Below are positions 8,740 to 17,651 of a stretch of DNA of 47,461 bases, piece after piece. A program made the position numbers and the translations under genes. The notes under the pieces were generated by a model that was not told the origin of the DNA, searched no databases, and worked only from the letters and a program-made list of their open reading frames with translations. Position 1 is the first letter of the stretch. The number at the start of each line of letters is the position of its first letter. This DNA comes from Chitinophagales bacterium (GTDB lineage: Bacteria > Bacteroidota > Bacteroidia > Chitinophagales > UBA10324): positions 1 to 47,461 of the forward strand of contig JANWXQ010000102.1 of the NCBI GenBank assembly GCA_025057275.1. Reading direction: 5' to 3'.

Positions 8740-9963
8740 ATGACCAATTTGTCGCTATTCATTGCCCGCAAGCTGGCTGTTGAGGGAGGGCCTTCTTTTT
8801 CGCGTTTCATCATCCGGGTGGCCATTGTTGCAGTAACGCTAAGCATGGCCGTCATGATACTGGCCGGGGCTATTGTGAGAGGCTTTCAGCAGGAAGTAAG
8901 CGGAAAAGTTTTTGGCTTCTGGGGGCATATGCTTATCAAGGCTTATCAGGAAGATGTCATGTACGGTGAAGAAGCCATCAGCATGCGGCAGCCGTTCTAT
9001 CCCTCACTGAGCGCCGTACAAGGTATAACGCATATTCAGGTGTATGCCACCAAGCCGGGAATCATCAAGACGGGAGAAGAAATCGAAGGCATTATTCTTA
9101 AGGGAGTGGGCAGCGATTTCCGGTCTGACTTTATGCGTTCCTGCCTGCAACAGGGCACCTTTATTAATCCTTCCGATTCGCTGGCGGAACGCCACATGGT
9201 GGTTTCCGCAGCCACGGCCAACCGGTTGCGCCTGAAGGTGGGCGATGAGGTTACGATTTTTTTTGTTCAGGAACCCATGCGCTACCGCAGGCTGACGGTC
9301 ATCGGCATTTACAAGACCGGAGTCGAAGAATACGACCGCATGTATGCTTTGGTTGATCTTCGCCTGATCCAGCGGCTCAACAACTGGTCGCCCGATGAAG
9401 TGGGCGGTTTTGAGGTTTTTGTTTCCGACGTAAACAAATTGCAACGGCTCACCGACCTGGTCAACGATCAGTATCTGGGAACCAGACTTCAGGCTTTTTC
9501 GCTGCGCGACATCAACCCCAACCTGTTCGATTGGCTGAATCTGCAAAGCACCAATGAGCGGGTCATTATTATTCTGATGATGCTGGTAGCCGTGATCAAC
9601 ATCATTACCGTTCTGCTCATTCTGATTCTGGAGCGAGCCGGCATGATTGGTATTCTCAAAGCCCTGGGTGCCCACGACGGACTGATCCGCCGCATTTTCG
9701 TTTTTCATGCTGCCTATGTAGCTGCTTTAGGCTTGTTGTTCGGCAACCTGCTGGGCTTAACTCTGGCATGGGTTCAGAAGCATTTTCAGATCATTACACT
9801 TAATGAAGAATCCTACTATGTGGCTGTGGCGCCTATTGCACTGGATCCCGTGTATCTCGTAGCGCTCAATGTGGGTACGCTGGCCATTTGCCTGATCACC
9901 CTGCTGCTTCCTTCCTACCTGGTTACCCGCATTTCCCCGATTCAGGTTATTCGTTTTGGTTAG
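8740..9963 (+). CDS. FtsX-family ABC transporter permease (LolC/LolE-like)
   Basis: 407 residues from the ATG at 8740. The frame extends upstream into namZ, but the typical N-terminus (LSLFIARKLA) starts here. One membrane helix at about 24-46 is followed by a large periplasmic MacB-type domain (about 47-270), then three helices near 278-300, 325-350 and 375-397, ending in the SPIQVIRFG tail typical of LolC/E permeases. It probably helps release lipoproteins from the inner membrane or works in a related MacB-like exporter. No ATPase gene is adjacent, which is common in Bacteroidota, where the LolD-type subunit is encoded elsewhere. The 3' end overlaps the convergent DUF5522 gene by 17 bp. Confidence 0.88.
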   Translation: MTNLSLFIARKLAVEGGPSFSRFIIRVAIVAVTLSMAVMILAGAIVRGFQQEVSGKVFGFWGHMLIKAYQEDVMYGEEAISMRQPFYPSLSAVQGITHIQVYATKPGIIKTGEEIEGIILKGVGSDFRSDFMRSCLQQGTFINPSDSLAERHMVVSAATANRLRLKVGDEVTIFFVQEPMRYRRLTVIGIYKTGVEEYDRMYALVDLRLIQRLNNWSPDEVGGFEVFVSDVNKLQRLTDLVNDQYLGTRLQAFSLRDINPNLFDWLNLQSTNERVIIILMMLVAVINIITVLLILILERAGMIGILKALGAHDGLIRRIFVFHAAYVAALGLLFGNLLGLTLAWVQKHFQIITLNEESYYVAVAPIALDPVYLVALNVGTLAICLITLLLPSYLVTRISPIQVIRFG

Positions 9964-10147
9964 TAAAAAACGGTTCTCCGGCGTCTGGATGAGATTTTCC
10001 TGCAATCGGAGACAACAAATTGCTTTTGCTTTCATAAGGACAATGCCGGCAACCGCAGCCGCAACAATACCCGCGGCCCAGCAGGTAAGCTTCGGTAAAA
10101 ACATAGTTCCCGTTTTCGTCTATGTAGAAATCGACTCCTTCGCGCAC
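9947..10147 (-). CDS. Small Cys-rich DUF5522 protein
   Basis: A 66-residue protein with a compact cysteine cluster, GYCCGCGCRHCPY, near residues 26-38. This is the hallmark of DUF5522, a short Bacteroidota family that may bind a metal; function is unknown. The start is GTG at 10147; a stop codon lies seven codons upstream in frame and no ATG is available. The GTG is only 5 nt past the purB stop, so it is probably co-translated with purB. The last 17 bp overlap the end of the convergent permease gene. The C-terminal 25 residues are poorly conserved-looking and could be tolerated as overlap sequence. Confidence 0.8.
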   Translation of the reverse strand: MREGVDFYIDENGNYVFTEAYLLGRGYCCGCGCRHCPYESKSNLLSPIAGKSHPDAGEPFFTNQNE

Positions 10148-10152
10148 AGCTG

Positions 10153-11505
10153 TCAGCTTACCGATTTACCGAGGTAGTTGAAAGGGGTAATGCGTCGGAG
10201 TTCATCCTTCACCTGGTCGCTGACCGATAGTGAGTCAATAAAGGCATGAACGTCTTTTTCAGAGAGGTAAGGCCGCCCGCGGGTAAAGGTTTTCAGCGCT
10301 TCATAGGCATCCGGGTACTGCTCGCGGCGCAGGATGGTTTGTATGGCTTCAGCTACTACCGACCAATTTTCACTCAGGTCTTTACGAAGTGCTTCATCAT
10401 TGAGCGATAATTTGCCGAGACCTTTTTCTATGGCGCGAAGGGCAATCAGGGAATGCGCCAGCGGCACGCCCAGGTTACGCAGCACGGTGGAATCGGTCAG
10501 GTCACGCTGCAGCCGGGAAACCGGCAGTTTGGCCGCAAGATGTTTGAACACGGCACTGGCCAGGCCCAGATTGCCTTCTGCATTTTCAAAATCTATGGGG
10601 TTGACCTTATGCGGCATGGTTGATGAGCCGACTTCCTGTTCCTGAATCTGTTGACGGAAATAATTCATGGATATGTAGAGCCAGATGTCGCGGCACAGGT
10701 CAATCAATACGGTGTTGATGCGGCACAAGGCATCGCATTGAGCGGCCAGATAGTCGTAGTGGTCTATTTGCGTGGTCGGGAAGGAACGTTTCAGGCCAAG
10801 GGTTTCATTCACGAACCGAAAAGCGAACCGCTGCCAGTTGACTTCAGGAAAGGCGGCATAATGAGCGTTGAGGTTTCCGTTGGCCCCGCCGAATTTAGCG
10901 GCATGAGGAATGCGAACCAGCTCGTCTTTCTGCTGAATGATTCGGGTAACAAATACCTGAAGCTCTTTGCCCAGCAGCGTGGGAGATGCGGGCTGACCAT
11001 GGGTGCGGGCCAGCATAGGAACATCCTGCCAGCTTTGAGCCATCGTGCGCAGGCGCTCTACTACGGCGGCGAGTGCCGGCAAGTAGACGTTTTTTAAGGC
11101 ATCGCGAAAAGCCAGCGGAACGGCTGTGTTGTTGATGTCCTGTGAAGTGAGTCCAAAATGAACATACGGAATAAACTGCTGCAACTGCATGGCCTTCAGG
11201 CGTTCCTGCAGGTAGTATTCCACCGCTTTCACATCGTGCTGTGTGATGTGCTCTATTTCTTTGATGCGCTGGGCATCTTGAGGGGAAAAGTCTCGGTACA
11301 GTTGTCGCAACGCCTCCTGCTGATTGCCATCAGCCTGGGGAATGGAGTCCATTTGAAGCGTTCCAAGGGCAATCAGGTATTCTATTTCCACATGGATACG
11401 GTAGCGCATGAGTGCGTATTCCGAGAAATAGGCAGCCAAAGGCTGAGCAACCGTCCGGTAGCGTCCGTCAATGGGAGATACGGAAGTCAGCGGGGATAAT
11501 TCCAC
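10153..11505 (-). CDS. purB: Adenylosuccinate lyase
   Basis: Catalyses two fumarate-releasing steps of purine synthesis: SAICAR to AICAR and adenylosuccinate to AMP. At 450 residues it is full length for the Bacteroidota/E. coli-type enzyme. The fumarase/lyase superfamily signature SSTMPHKVNPIDFENAEGN lies near residue 290 and holds the catalytic serine loop; HDVKAVEYYL and the TSQDINNTA motif are also present. It follows the NAD(P)HX repair gene by 36 bp and is followed by the DUF5522 gene 5 bp later, suggesting one transcript. No defect seen. Confidence 0.97.
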   Translation of the reverse strand: MELSPLTSVSPIDGRYRTVAQPLAAYFSEYALMRYRIHVEIEYLIALGTLQMDSIPQADGNQQEALRQLYRDFSPQDAQRIKEIEHITQHDVKAVEYYLQERLKAMQLQQFIPYVHFGLTSQDINNTAVPLAFRDALKNVYLPALAAVVERLRTMAQSWQDVPMLARTHGQPASPTLLGKELQVFVTRIIQQKDELVRIPHAAKFGGANGNLNAHYAAFPEVNWQRFAFRFVNETLGLKRSFPTTQIDHYDYLAAQCDALCRINTVLIDLCRDIWLYISMNYFRQQIQEQEVGSSTMPHKVNPIDFENAEGNLGLASAVFKHLAAKLPVSRLQRDLTDSTVLRNLGVPLAHSLIALRAIEKGLGKLSLNDEALRKDLSENWSVVAEAIQTILRREQYPDAYEALKTFTRGRPYLSEKDVHAFIDSLSVSDQVKDELRRITPFNYLGKSVS

Positions 11506-11541
11506 GGCTTAAAGATACGCGCTGTGCAGGGAGCTTTTGGG

Positions 11542-13038
11542 CTAGCCGTGCTGGCCTTTCAACTGTCGAAAGGCCTGACCAAGGTGGTGAATCAGATCGG
11601 AAGGAGTAAGCGCGATGTCGCCGGTTTGGAGAACGGCCAGGTCGCCGGCCAGGCCATGAACATAGGTGCCCAGCAGTGCTGCTTCCCACGGATCATAACC
11701 CTGTGCCAGCAGCGCACCGATCATTCCCGTTAACACATCACCACTTCCGCCTTTGGCCATACCGCTGTTGCCGGTAGGGTTGAAACAGCAGCGGCCATCC
11801 GGGCCGGAGATGCAGGAGTATGCTCCTTTGCGTACCACCATGCACTTATGGCGGACGCTCAGTTCCTGTTGCCGTTGAAGGCTTTTGAGCCAGTCGGTGC
11901 TTTTTTCCGTCAATCGTTCCCATTCTTTCGGATGAGGGGTAAGAACGGTTCCCGGAGGCAGTTGCGACAACAGGTTATGCTGTGCAAGTAAAGTCAGCGC
12001 ATCGGCGTCCAGCACCAGGCGCCGGTGTTGCAGCACGGCGTTCAGCAGTTGAAGCCCTGCCTCGTCGGTACCCATGCCCGGCCCGGCAGCAACAGCAGTA
12101 AACCGGCTTAACTGCATGGCCGAAAAGGTTTCCCTGCTTAAGGTCATGGCTTCGGGCACGGTCATGTTGATGACAGCACGCAGTGCAGAGGGTATTAAGG
12201 CAGTGGTCAACCCTGCGCCGCTGCGCACGCAGGCCTGCGTGCTGAGCACTGCTGCACCGGCGGTGGGTTCGCTGCCCGCAACGATCAGGGCATGTCCGAA
12301 ATGACCTTTATGCGCAAACCGTGGCCGCTCCTTCAGCAGGGAAGCCACATCCTGTTGTTCCAAAAGGAAATAGGAGGTATTTGCCTTAGCTATTGCCTGA
12401 CGGCTCAGGCCAATATCTACTACCGACCAGTTGCCTACACTGGTGGCGTTTTCGGCCATCAAAAAAGACAGTTTGGGCAACTGAAAAGTGAAGGTGTGGT
12501 GAGCGCTGAAGACAGGGCCTGTGCAGGGCTGGTCCACATACAGACCGCTGGGCACATCAATGGCCAGGCGCAGGGCATGGCTTTGGTTCAGGTAAGTAAC
12601 CAACTGCGCCGTGAATCCGTCAAGGGGACGGTTCAGTCCCGTTCCAAACAAGGCATCAATCACAATGCTGCCGGAAGGAATTTGCGGAAAATCGGCCGCT
12701 GAGCCCAAAACCACCGGTTGCAGCTTTTCTTCTACCTGTTTCCGATAATGTTCAAAAGAAGGACTGCCGTCGCGGCTCAGCAGGAAAACGTAAACGGGCT
12801 GAATGGCTTCTTCCAGAAAATGCAGGGCCACAACCAAACCATCGCCGCCATTGTTACTGGGTCCGCAAAAAATGAATACGGGAGCATGGCTGAGCCCTGC
12901 GCTGCGGATGCGGGCTTTGACCTGACGAAACAGCAGCGAAGCCGCTCGCCACATCAGTTCGGCGTCGGAAATGCCCTGCTCGATGAGCGTGGCCTGATCT
13001 ACGCTTCGGATCTGACGGGCATCAAGAAGCGGCAACAT
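11542..13038 (-). CDS. nnr: Bifunctional NAD(P)H-hydrate epimerase / ADP- or ATP-dependent dehydratase
   Basis: Repairs NAD(P)HX, the hydrated and damaged form of NAD(P)H. In this 498-residue fusion, residues about 1-215 are the epimerase (YjeF_N, with FCGPSNNGGDGLV at 57-69 and DALFGTG). Residues about 225-498 are the ribokinase-like dehydratase, with AHKGHFGHALIVAGS and the C-terminal motif GNSGMAKGGSGDVLTGMIGALLAQG. Fusion of the two activities is the usual bacterial arrangement. The start at 13038 matches the family N-terminus (LDARQIRSVDQATL). A 170-bp gap separates it from the upstream peptidase gene; I see nothing but short inverted repeats there. Confidence 0.96.
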   Translation of the reverse strand: MLPLLDARQIRSVDQATLIEQGISDAELMWRAASLLFRQVKARIRSAGLSHAPVFIFCGPSNNGGDGLVVALHFLEEAIQPVYVFLLSRDGSPSFEHYRKQVEEKLQPVVLGSAADFPQIPSGSIVIDALFGTGLNRPLDGFTAQLVTYLNQSHALRLAIDVPSGLYVDQPCTGPVFSAHHTFTFQLPKLSFLMAENATSVGNWSVVDIGLSRQAIAKANTSYFLLEQQDVASLLKERPRFAHKGHFGHALIVAGSEPTAGAAVLSTQACVRSGAGLTTALIPSALRAVINMTVPEAMTLSRETFSAMQLSRFTAVAAGPGMGTDEAGLQLLNAVLQHRRLVLDADALTLLAQHNLLSQLPPGTVLTPHPKEWERLTEKSTDWLKSLQRQQELSVRHKCMVVRKGAYSCISGPDGRCCFNPTGNSGMAKGGSGDVLTGMIGALLAQGYDPWEAALLGTYVHGLAGDLAVLQTGDIALTPSDLIHHLGQAFRQLKGQHG

Positions 13039-13208
13039 GCTGAAACGATGAGGGGCTGGGCAGCAAGATTTCCCAAACGGACTAAGGTAGCAAGAAAGTC
13101 AGGGGGCAAGAACAAAACCGCAGTACTGTAACGAGAAGCAATGTGAATCGGAAAGTAAAATGTTTTATATACCAAGCATACTTATGCATCGTTCAGCTCA
13201 AGCTGAAG

Positions 13209-13988
13209 CTAAATCAGTCGACGGATGAGGCGCAGCTTATGGCTGTATCGGCCGCTTTGCCGGTTGAAGATACCAAAGTGATCAATGGGGTCTATGCGCA
13301 CCGATCCCGAAGCATGAATGATTTTCTGACGGGGCAACAGAATTCCGGTGTGCACGATGCGTCCCTCGTCGTTGGAAAAAAAGGCCAGATCGCCGGGCCG
13401 GGCCTGTTGCAGAAAGGGAACCAGCACGCCCTCATTTGCCTGCTGCCAGGCATCACGGGGCAGGTACAGAGCCGCCATTTTCATGACCACCTGTGTAAGG
13501 CCGGAGCAGTCTATGCCAAACGGCGTACGGCCGCCCCACAGATAAGGACATCCGGCAAACTTCAGTGCGTACCAGACGATTCGCTCCGGATAACTGCGAC
13601 CGCCGGCCGGCGTGGCTGTGGTTTCGGTAACAAACTCTTCATCGCCTACACGGAAGGTTTGATGCGTCTTGTCGTAAAACGGCAAGGTGGCGCCGGCACA
13701 TAGTGTAACACGGCGACGGGATGAATACGCTTCGCCGATTAAATCGGATACGGTAGCCCGTAGCGCTTGATCCAATTTCTGGCCCTCTGCCTCATCAATT
13801 GTTCGGCCCTGCCGGTTCCAGATCCAGCCGATGTATTTATCGTACAAGCAACGCACCTGCAGCCATTCCTTTTCCGACTTCAGGATTTCAGCCTGCTCGC
13901 CAAACAGCAATTGCGAAACCATCTCGCTGCGGTGATCGGGCTCGGCACGCAGCGGCAGGACTGTTTCGGTGCAAACAATGCGGTTCAT
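13209..13988 (-). CDS. NlpC/P60 (C40) cysteine peptidase with N-terminal SH3-like domains
   Basis: A 259-residue peptidase likely to cut gamma-D-glutamyl-diamino acid bonds in peptidoglycan peptides, like YkfC. Residues about 1-120 form two bacterial SH3-like modules (VLPLRAEPDHRSEMVSQLLFGE, then a second to about 125). The catalytic domain has Cys161 in GIDCSGL, His213 in IVHTGI and a third polar residue at His225 in IIHASG. No signal peptide is visible, so it is either cytoplasmic and acts in muropeptide recycling, or exported by another route. It lies between a lipoprotein gene and nnr on the same strand. Confidence 0.92.
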   Translation of the reverse strand: MNRIVCTETVLPLRAEPDHRSEMVSQLLFGEQAEILKSEKEWLQVRCLYDKYIGWIWNRQGRTIDEAEGQKLDQALRATVSDLIGEAYSSRRRVTLCAGATLPFYDKTHQTFRVGDEEFVTETTATPAGGRSYPERIVWYALKFAGCPYLWGGRTPFGIDCSGLTQVVMKMAALYLPRDAWQQANEGVLVPFLQQARPGDLAFFSNDEGRIVHTGILLPRQKIIHASGSVRIDPIDHFGIFNRQSGRYSHKLRLIRRLI

Positions 13989-14058
13989 GAAAGGGGAACG
14001 TCCAAGATATTGCCTGTGCCGGAGCTTTTGTCAACGAAAAGGAAAAGGGCCTTCTGGT

Positions 14059-14640
14059 TTAACGCCTGTGGTCCGAATACTGAAAAGCCCCCGCTACAGC
14101 AAGCACCTGTTCTCCGAAAAAGCGGTTGCGGGTCACCGAGCGCATGGAATAGCCTGCTCCGGGAAGGTAATTCAGCTCTTCTTCCTGAGTGGCCAGCCAG
14201 CCCGATGAGGCATTTTGGATGTGAATCTTCTGCAGGGTGCCGTTCAGGTAATGCAGCTCTATAAGGCGAGTACGAAGTGAGGCATCGTCTGCGGCAAATG
14301 TTACGATCATGGTGTCGTTGTTGCTTATGGTATCGCAGCGGTAGCGGGCTGCCACCGACGGGCTACTGATATCGGATTGATAAAAAACAGCCAGTTCCTT
14401 TTTCCAGTCCACCCAGCGAAGGACATGCTGACTGCGCTGCTCGTTGATCATCGTCGTTCGGGCAACAGTTACGGAATCGCGGTATAAGCCCTGGACCTCA
14501 GCATCGAGGAGAGCGGTCAGATCAGGTCCCCGCACGTCAGGTACATGGTCGGGGGACGAGCAGGCTGCAGCCAGGAAAGCCCCTATGCCGAATGCGAGCC
14601 GGGCTGCAAGACTTCTAAACGTATAGAAAAAAACATTCAT
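14059..14640 (-). CDS. Putative lipoprotein, function unknown
   Basis: 193 residues with a type II signal peptide: a hydrophobic stretch ending in LAAAC-SS, giving a lipidated Cys near residue 27. I do not recognise a family. The mature part alternates charged and beta-prone segments (HVLRWVDWKKELAVFYQSD, LIELHYLNGTLQKIHI), suggesting an outer-membrane-facing beta-sandwich rather than an enzyme. The ATG overlaps the gpmI stop codon (ATGA), so the two are translationally coupled. No link to glycolysis is implied. The N-terminal MNVFFYTFRSLAARL could be trimmed, but the overlap favours this start. Confidence 0.8.
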   Translation of the reverse strand: MNVFFYTFRSLAARLAFGIGAFLAAACSSPDHVPDVRGPDLTALLDAEVQGLYRDSVTVARTTMINEQRSQHVLRWVDWKKELAVFYQSDISSPSVAARYRCDTISNNDTMIVTFAADDASLRTRLIELHYLNGTLQKIHIQNASSGWLATQEEELNYLPGAGYSMRSVTRNRFFGEQVLAVAGAFQYSDHRR

Positions 14641-16193
14641 GTTTTCAACAGGATTTCCCCATCCATTTCAGGAGGCTGGGGCAATTGCATCAGGCTCAGC
14701 ACGGTGGGCGCCAGATCGGCCAGTTTACCCGGACGCAGCCGCGCTGAGGCCGGACCGTTTAGCAGAAAGAGCGGCACAGGGTTAAGCGTATGGGCTGTGT
14801 TGGGCGTGCCGTCTTCATTGATCATGTAATCGGCATTGCCGTGATCAGCCGTAAGCAGAATGCGGTAGCCCATTCCGGTCAGTACATCCATCAGGCGGGC
14901 CACGCAGCGGTCCACTGCTTCCACCGCCTGGATGACGGCCTGCATATTGCCGGTATGACCTACCATATCGGCGTTGGCAAAATTGAGGCAGATGAAATGG
15001 GGATTGTGGTTGTCCAGATAGCTCAGTAACGAATCGGTAACTTCCGGAGCGCTCATCTCGGGTTTGAGGTCGTAGGTAGCCACCCGAGGTGAAGGAACCA
15101 GTATGCGGTCTTCGCCGGCAAACGGTTCTTCGCGGCCACCATTGAAGAAGTAAGTAACATGAGGATATTTTTCTGTTTCGGCAATACGAAGTTGCCTTCC
15201 GTCCTGCTCACTGATGACCTGCCCCAGGGTGTTCGTGAGGTCCTGTCCCGAAAGAAGAAAAGACACATTGACGAAGGTAGGATCGTACTGGGTCATGGTT
15301 ACGAAGCGCAGAGGCAGGCGCTGCATGTTCCACTCGGGCAAATCGTGCTGCGTCAGCACACGGGTAATCTGACGACAGCGGTCGGTACGAAAGTTGAAAC
15401 ACAACACCGCATCGCCCGGCTGCAAAGTGGCCAGCGGCTTATCCTGCCCATCAACGATTACAACGGGTTCAATGAACTCGTCGGTCACGTCGCGGGCGTA
15501 AGACTGTTGAATGGCGGTTACCGGATCCCGGGCTTTTTCGCCCAGGCCATGTACGAGCAGGTCATAGGCCAGGCGCGTGCGCTGCCAGCGGTTATCGCGG
15601 TCCATGGCGTAGTAACGGCCAACTACTGAGGCCACAACGGCAGATGTACCGGCAATGGCCTCCTGCACCTGTTTCAGAAAAGCAACGCCGCTGCGGGGGT
15701 CGGTGTCGCGGCCATCAGTAAAAGCATGAATGAACACCGGGCTTACACCGGCACGATGCGCAAAACGTACAATGGCCAACAGGTGGGACAGGTGGGAATG
15801 CACCCCGCCGTCACTTACCAGGCCCATCAGGTGCAGCGGTTTTTTTTCGTTCATGCAGTAGGCGAACAAATCCTGAAGCACCAGGTTACGCTCCAGCGAT
15901 CCGTCGCGGATGGCGCGGTTGATGCGCACCAGTTCCTGATACACAACCCGACCTGCACCAATGTTCAGGTGACCCACTTCCGAATTGCCCATCTGCCCTT
16001 CCGGCAAGCCCACGGCTTCGCCGCAGGTGATCAGTTCCGTATGGGGATAACGGCTGTACAGGCTTTTGATGAAAGGAACTTGAGCTTGATAGATGGCATC
16101 GCTGGCAGGATGACGTCCATGGCCCCAGCCATCCAGGATAATCAACGCAACGTGCTGCACGCGCAGCAAAATTAGCGGTACCCCGCAGCCCAT
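14637..16193 (-). CDS. gpmI: 2,3-bisphosphoglycerate-independent phosphoglycerate mutase
   Basis: Interconverts 3- and 2-phosphoglycerate in glycolysis, using two Mn ions and a phosphoserine intermediate. At 518 residues it is standard length. The metal-binding Asp21 (LDGWG) and catalytic Ser71 (GQMGNSEVGHLNIGAGR) are intact, as are FTDGRDTDP and the C-terminal TADHGNADYM and NPVPLFLL motifs. The ATG at 16193 adds about 12 residues before the usual VALIILDGWG start; a GTG at codon 12 is an alternative. It is co-transcribed with the downstream lipoprotein gene by a 4-bp overlap. Confidence 0.96.
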   Translation of the reverse strand: MGCGVPLILLRVQHVALIILDGWGHGRHPASDAIYQAQVPFIKSLYSRYPHTELITCGEAVGLPEGQMGNSEVGHLNIGAGRVVYQELVRINRAIRDGSLERNLVLQDLFAYCMNEKKPLHLMGLVSDGGVHSHLSHLLAIVRFAHRAGVSPVFIHAFTDGRDTDPRSGVAFLKQVQEAIAGTSAVVASVVGRYYAMDRDNRWQRTRLAYDLLVHGLGEKARDPVTAIQQSYARDVTDEFIEPVVIVDGQDKPLATLQPGDAVLCFNFRTDRCRQITRVLTQHDLPEWNMQRLPLRFVTMTQYDPTFVNVSFLLSGQDLTNTLGQVISEQDGRQLRIAETEKYPHVTYFFNGGREEPFAGEDRILVPSPRVATYDLKPEMSAPEVTDSLLSYLDNHNPHFICLNFANADMVGHTGNMQAVIQAVEAVDRCVARLMDVLTGMGYRILLTADHGNADYMINEDGTPNTAHTLNPVPLFLLNGPASARLRPGKLADLAPTVLSLMQLPQPPEMDGEILLKT

Positions 16194-16263
16194 GCAGGAA
16201 AACCTGTGCTGTCCGTTTCTTATTACTTTTGAAGGACAAGCTACTTGTTTTTGAGGTTGGCAA

Positions 16264-16271
16264 TATTTTTG
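16264..16271 (+). promoter_or_regulatory. -7 promoter element of the DUF4783-nadC pair
   Basis: TATTTTTG matches TAnnTTTG and ends 14 nt before the ATG at 16286. A second match (TACTTTTG, 16224-16231) lies 40 nt further upstream. A purine-rich GAGGAAAGG precedes the ATG and may be a weak ribosome-binding site. Confidence 0.5.
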
Positions 16272-16285
16272 ATTGAGGAAAGGAA

Positions 16286-16723
16286 ATGAATTGGCTGATG
16301 AAAAAAGATGCTCCTCTTTACCAGGGTTCCCTGAAGCATCTTTTTTGGGTTACGTTGATTTTATTCGGCCTGGGAACTTCCGTAGCAGCGCAAAACAGTC
16401 CTGTGGATGCAGTTGCGGCATCCATTCGCATGGGCAATTCGCGTGACCTGGCTCGTTATTTTGACGATCAGGTGCAAATCGGCATTCTGTCGCGTCAGGC
16501 CACTTACAGCAAGACGCAGGGAGAAATGGTTTTGCGCGATTTTTTTACCAAGAACAAAGTAAAGAGCTTTGACCTCGTGCACCGGGGCAGCACCGCCAAC
16601 CGGGGCGCTGATTTTGCCATTGGAAATCTGGTTACCGCCACGCAAACCTTTCGCGTCTATTTTCTTATGAAGCAGCAGGGAGGGCAGTATCTGCTTCAGG
16701 AAATCAATTTTGAAAAACCCTGA
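16286..16723 (+). CDS. DUF4783 family exported protein
   Basis: 145 residues with a signal peptide (hydrophobic run near 19-33 ending SVAAQ). The remainder matches DUF4783, a Bacteroidota family with an NTF2-like fold. Features are an N-terminal helix (PVDAVAASIRMGNSRDLARYF), the YSKTQGEMVLRDFFTKN motif, and the closing VYFLMKQQGGQYLLQEINFEK strand pair. Function is unknown; the fold suggests ligand binding in the periplasm. The stop is followed 3 nt later by the nadC start, so the two are one operon. Confidence 0.88.
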   Translation: MNWLMKKDAPLYQGSLKHLFWVTLILFGLGTSVAAQNSPVDAVAASIRMGNSRDLARYFDDQVQIGILSRQATYSKTQGEMVLRDFFTKNKVKSFDLVHRGSTANRGADFAIGNLVTATQTFRVYFLMKQQGGQYLLQEINFEKP

Positions 16724-16726
16724 TGC

Positions 16727-17566
16727 TTGAACTGGCAATGGTTTATTGAGCTGGCGCTTGAGGAAGATGTAGGCGCTGGCGATTTCACCTCTGTTTCCTG
16801 TCTTGATGCCCAGGCGCGCGGTAAAGCGGTTATCCGGGTAAAACAGCCCTGCGTGCTGGCTGGTGTGGAACTTGCCGCTGCCGTTTTTCGCTTTGTGGAC
16901 CCCGATGCCGAACTGCAGTTTTTTGCTCGAGACGGCGACCGGCTGGAAGCCGGCACCGAAATCATCATGCTGTCGGCACGGGCGCAGGCATTGCTGTCTG
17001 CTGAACGCCTGGCCCTCAATTGCCTGCAACGCATGAGTGGAGTGGCCACGCTTACCCGTCAGTATGTGGATGCAGTGGCGGGCTTTCCGGCGCGCATTCT
17101 GGATACCCGTAAGACCACGCCGCTGTTCAGGGCTGCTGAGAAGTGGGCCGTTCGCATAGGCGGCGGCCACAATCACCGGTTTGGTCTTTACGACATGATC
17201 TTGATCAAAGACAACCACATTGATTTTTGCGGCGGAGTGGAGCGAGCCATCCATCGGGCGCAGGAGTATCTGCAACGTACGGGAAATAATCTGCCCATTG
17301 AAGTGGAAGCGCGCTCGCTGGAGGAAGTAAAGCGAATTCTTCACTGCGGGGGCATTCAACGCATCCTTTTGGACAACTTGGACTTGAAGCAATTGGCTGA
17401 TGCTGTGCTCCTTATTGGCGGACGTCATGAAACCGAGGCCTCCGGAGGCATTACGTTGGCCAATGTGCGTGCCGTTGCCGCTACCGGTGTGGATTTTATT
17501 TCGGTGGGTGCCCTGACGCATTCCTATCAAAGCATTGACATCAGTATGAAGGCTGTGGTGTCGTGA
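16727..17566 (+). CDS. nadC: Quinolinate phosphoribosyltransferase (carboxylating)
   Basis: Makes nicotinate mononucleotide from quinolinate and PRPP in de novo NAD synthesis. At 279 residues it is full length. Motifs include LALEEDVGAGDFTS at the N-terminus, the ERLALNCLQRMSG helix, DTRKTTPLFRAAEKWAVRIGGGHNHRFGL (PRPP and quinolinate binding), LIKDNH and EVEARSLEE. The start must be TTG at 16727. The preceding in-frame codon but one is the TGA that also ends DUF4783, and the nearby ATG at 16723 is in another frame and hits a stop within nine codons. Neighbouring NAD synthesis genes (nadA, nadB) are not in view. Confidence 0.96.
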   Translation: MNWQWFIELALEEDVGAGDFTSVSCLDAQARGKAVIRVKQPCVLAGVELAAAVFRFVDPDAELQFFARDGDRLEAGTEIIMLSARAQALLSAERLALNCLQRMSGVATLTRQYVDAVAGFPARILDTRKTTPLFRAAEKWAVRIGGGHNHRFGLYDMILIKDNHIDFCGGVERAIHRAQEYLQRTGNNLPIEVEARSLEEVKRILHCGGIQRILLDNLDLKQLADAVLLIGGRHETEASGGITLANVRAVAATGVDFISVGALTHSYQSIDISMKAVVS

Positions 17567-17610
17567 GGCCGGCTGTTGAAAATTTGTTGCGACAAGCCTT
17601 ATGGCTTCCG

Positions 17611-17618
17611 TACTTTTG
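17611..17618 (+). promoter_or_regulatory. -7 promoter element of yciH-dnaE
   Basis: TACTTTTG matches TAnnTTTG. A TTG at 17587-17589 lies 21 nt upstream in the -33 position. The box ends 33 nt before the yciH ATG. Confidence 0.5.
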
Positions 17619-17651
17619 AAAAGCTCAGCGCCAGGTAGCTGATCAGCCTAC

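Noticed and set aside
13192-13207. Inverted repeat ttcagct-ca-agctgaa at the end of the NlpC/P60 gene
   Set aside because: Only 6-7 bp with a 2-4-nt loop and no T-run; could arise by chance.
16361-17530. A 389-residue open frame on the minus strand
   Set aside because: It is antisense to DUF4783 and nadC, both recognisable; its translation has no domain and no signal.
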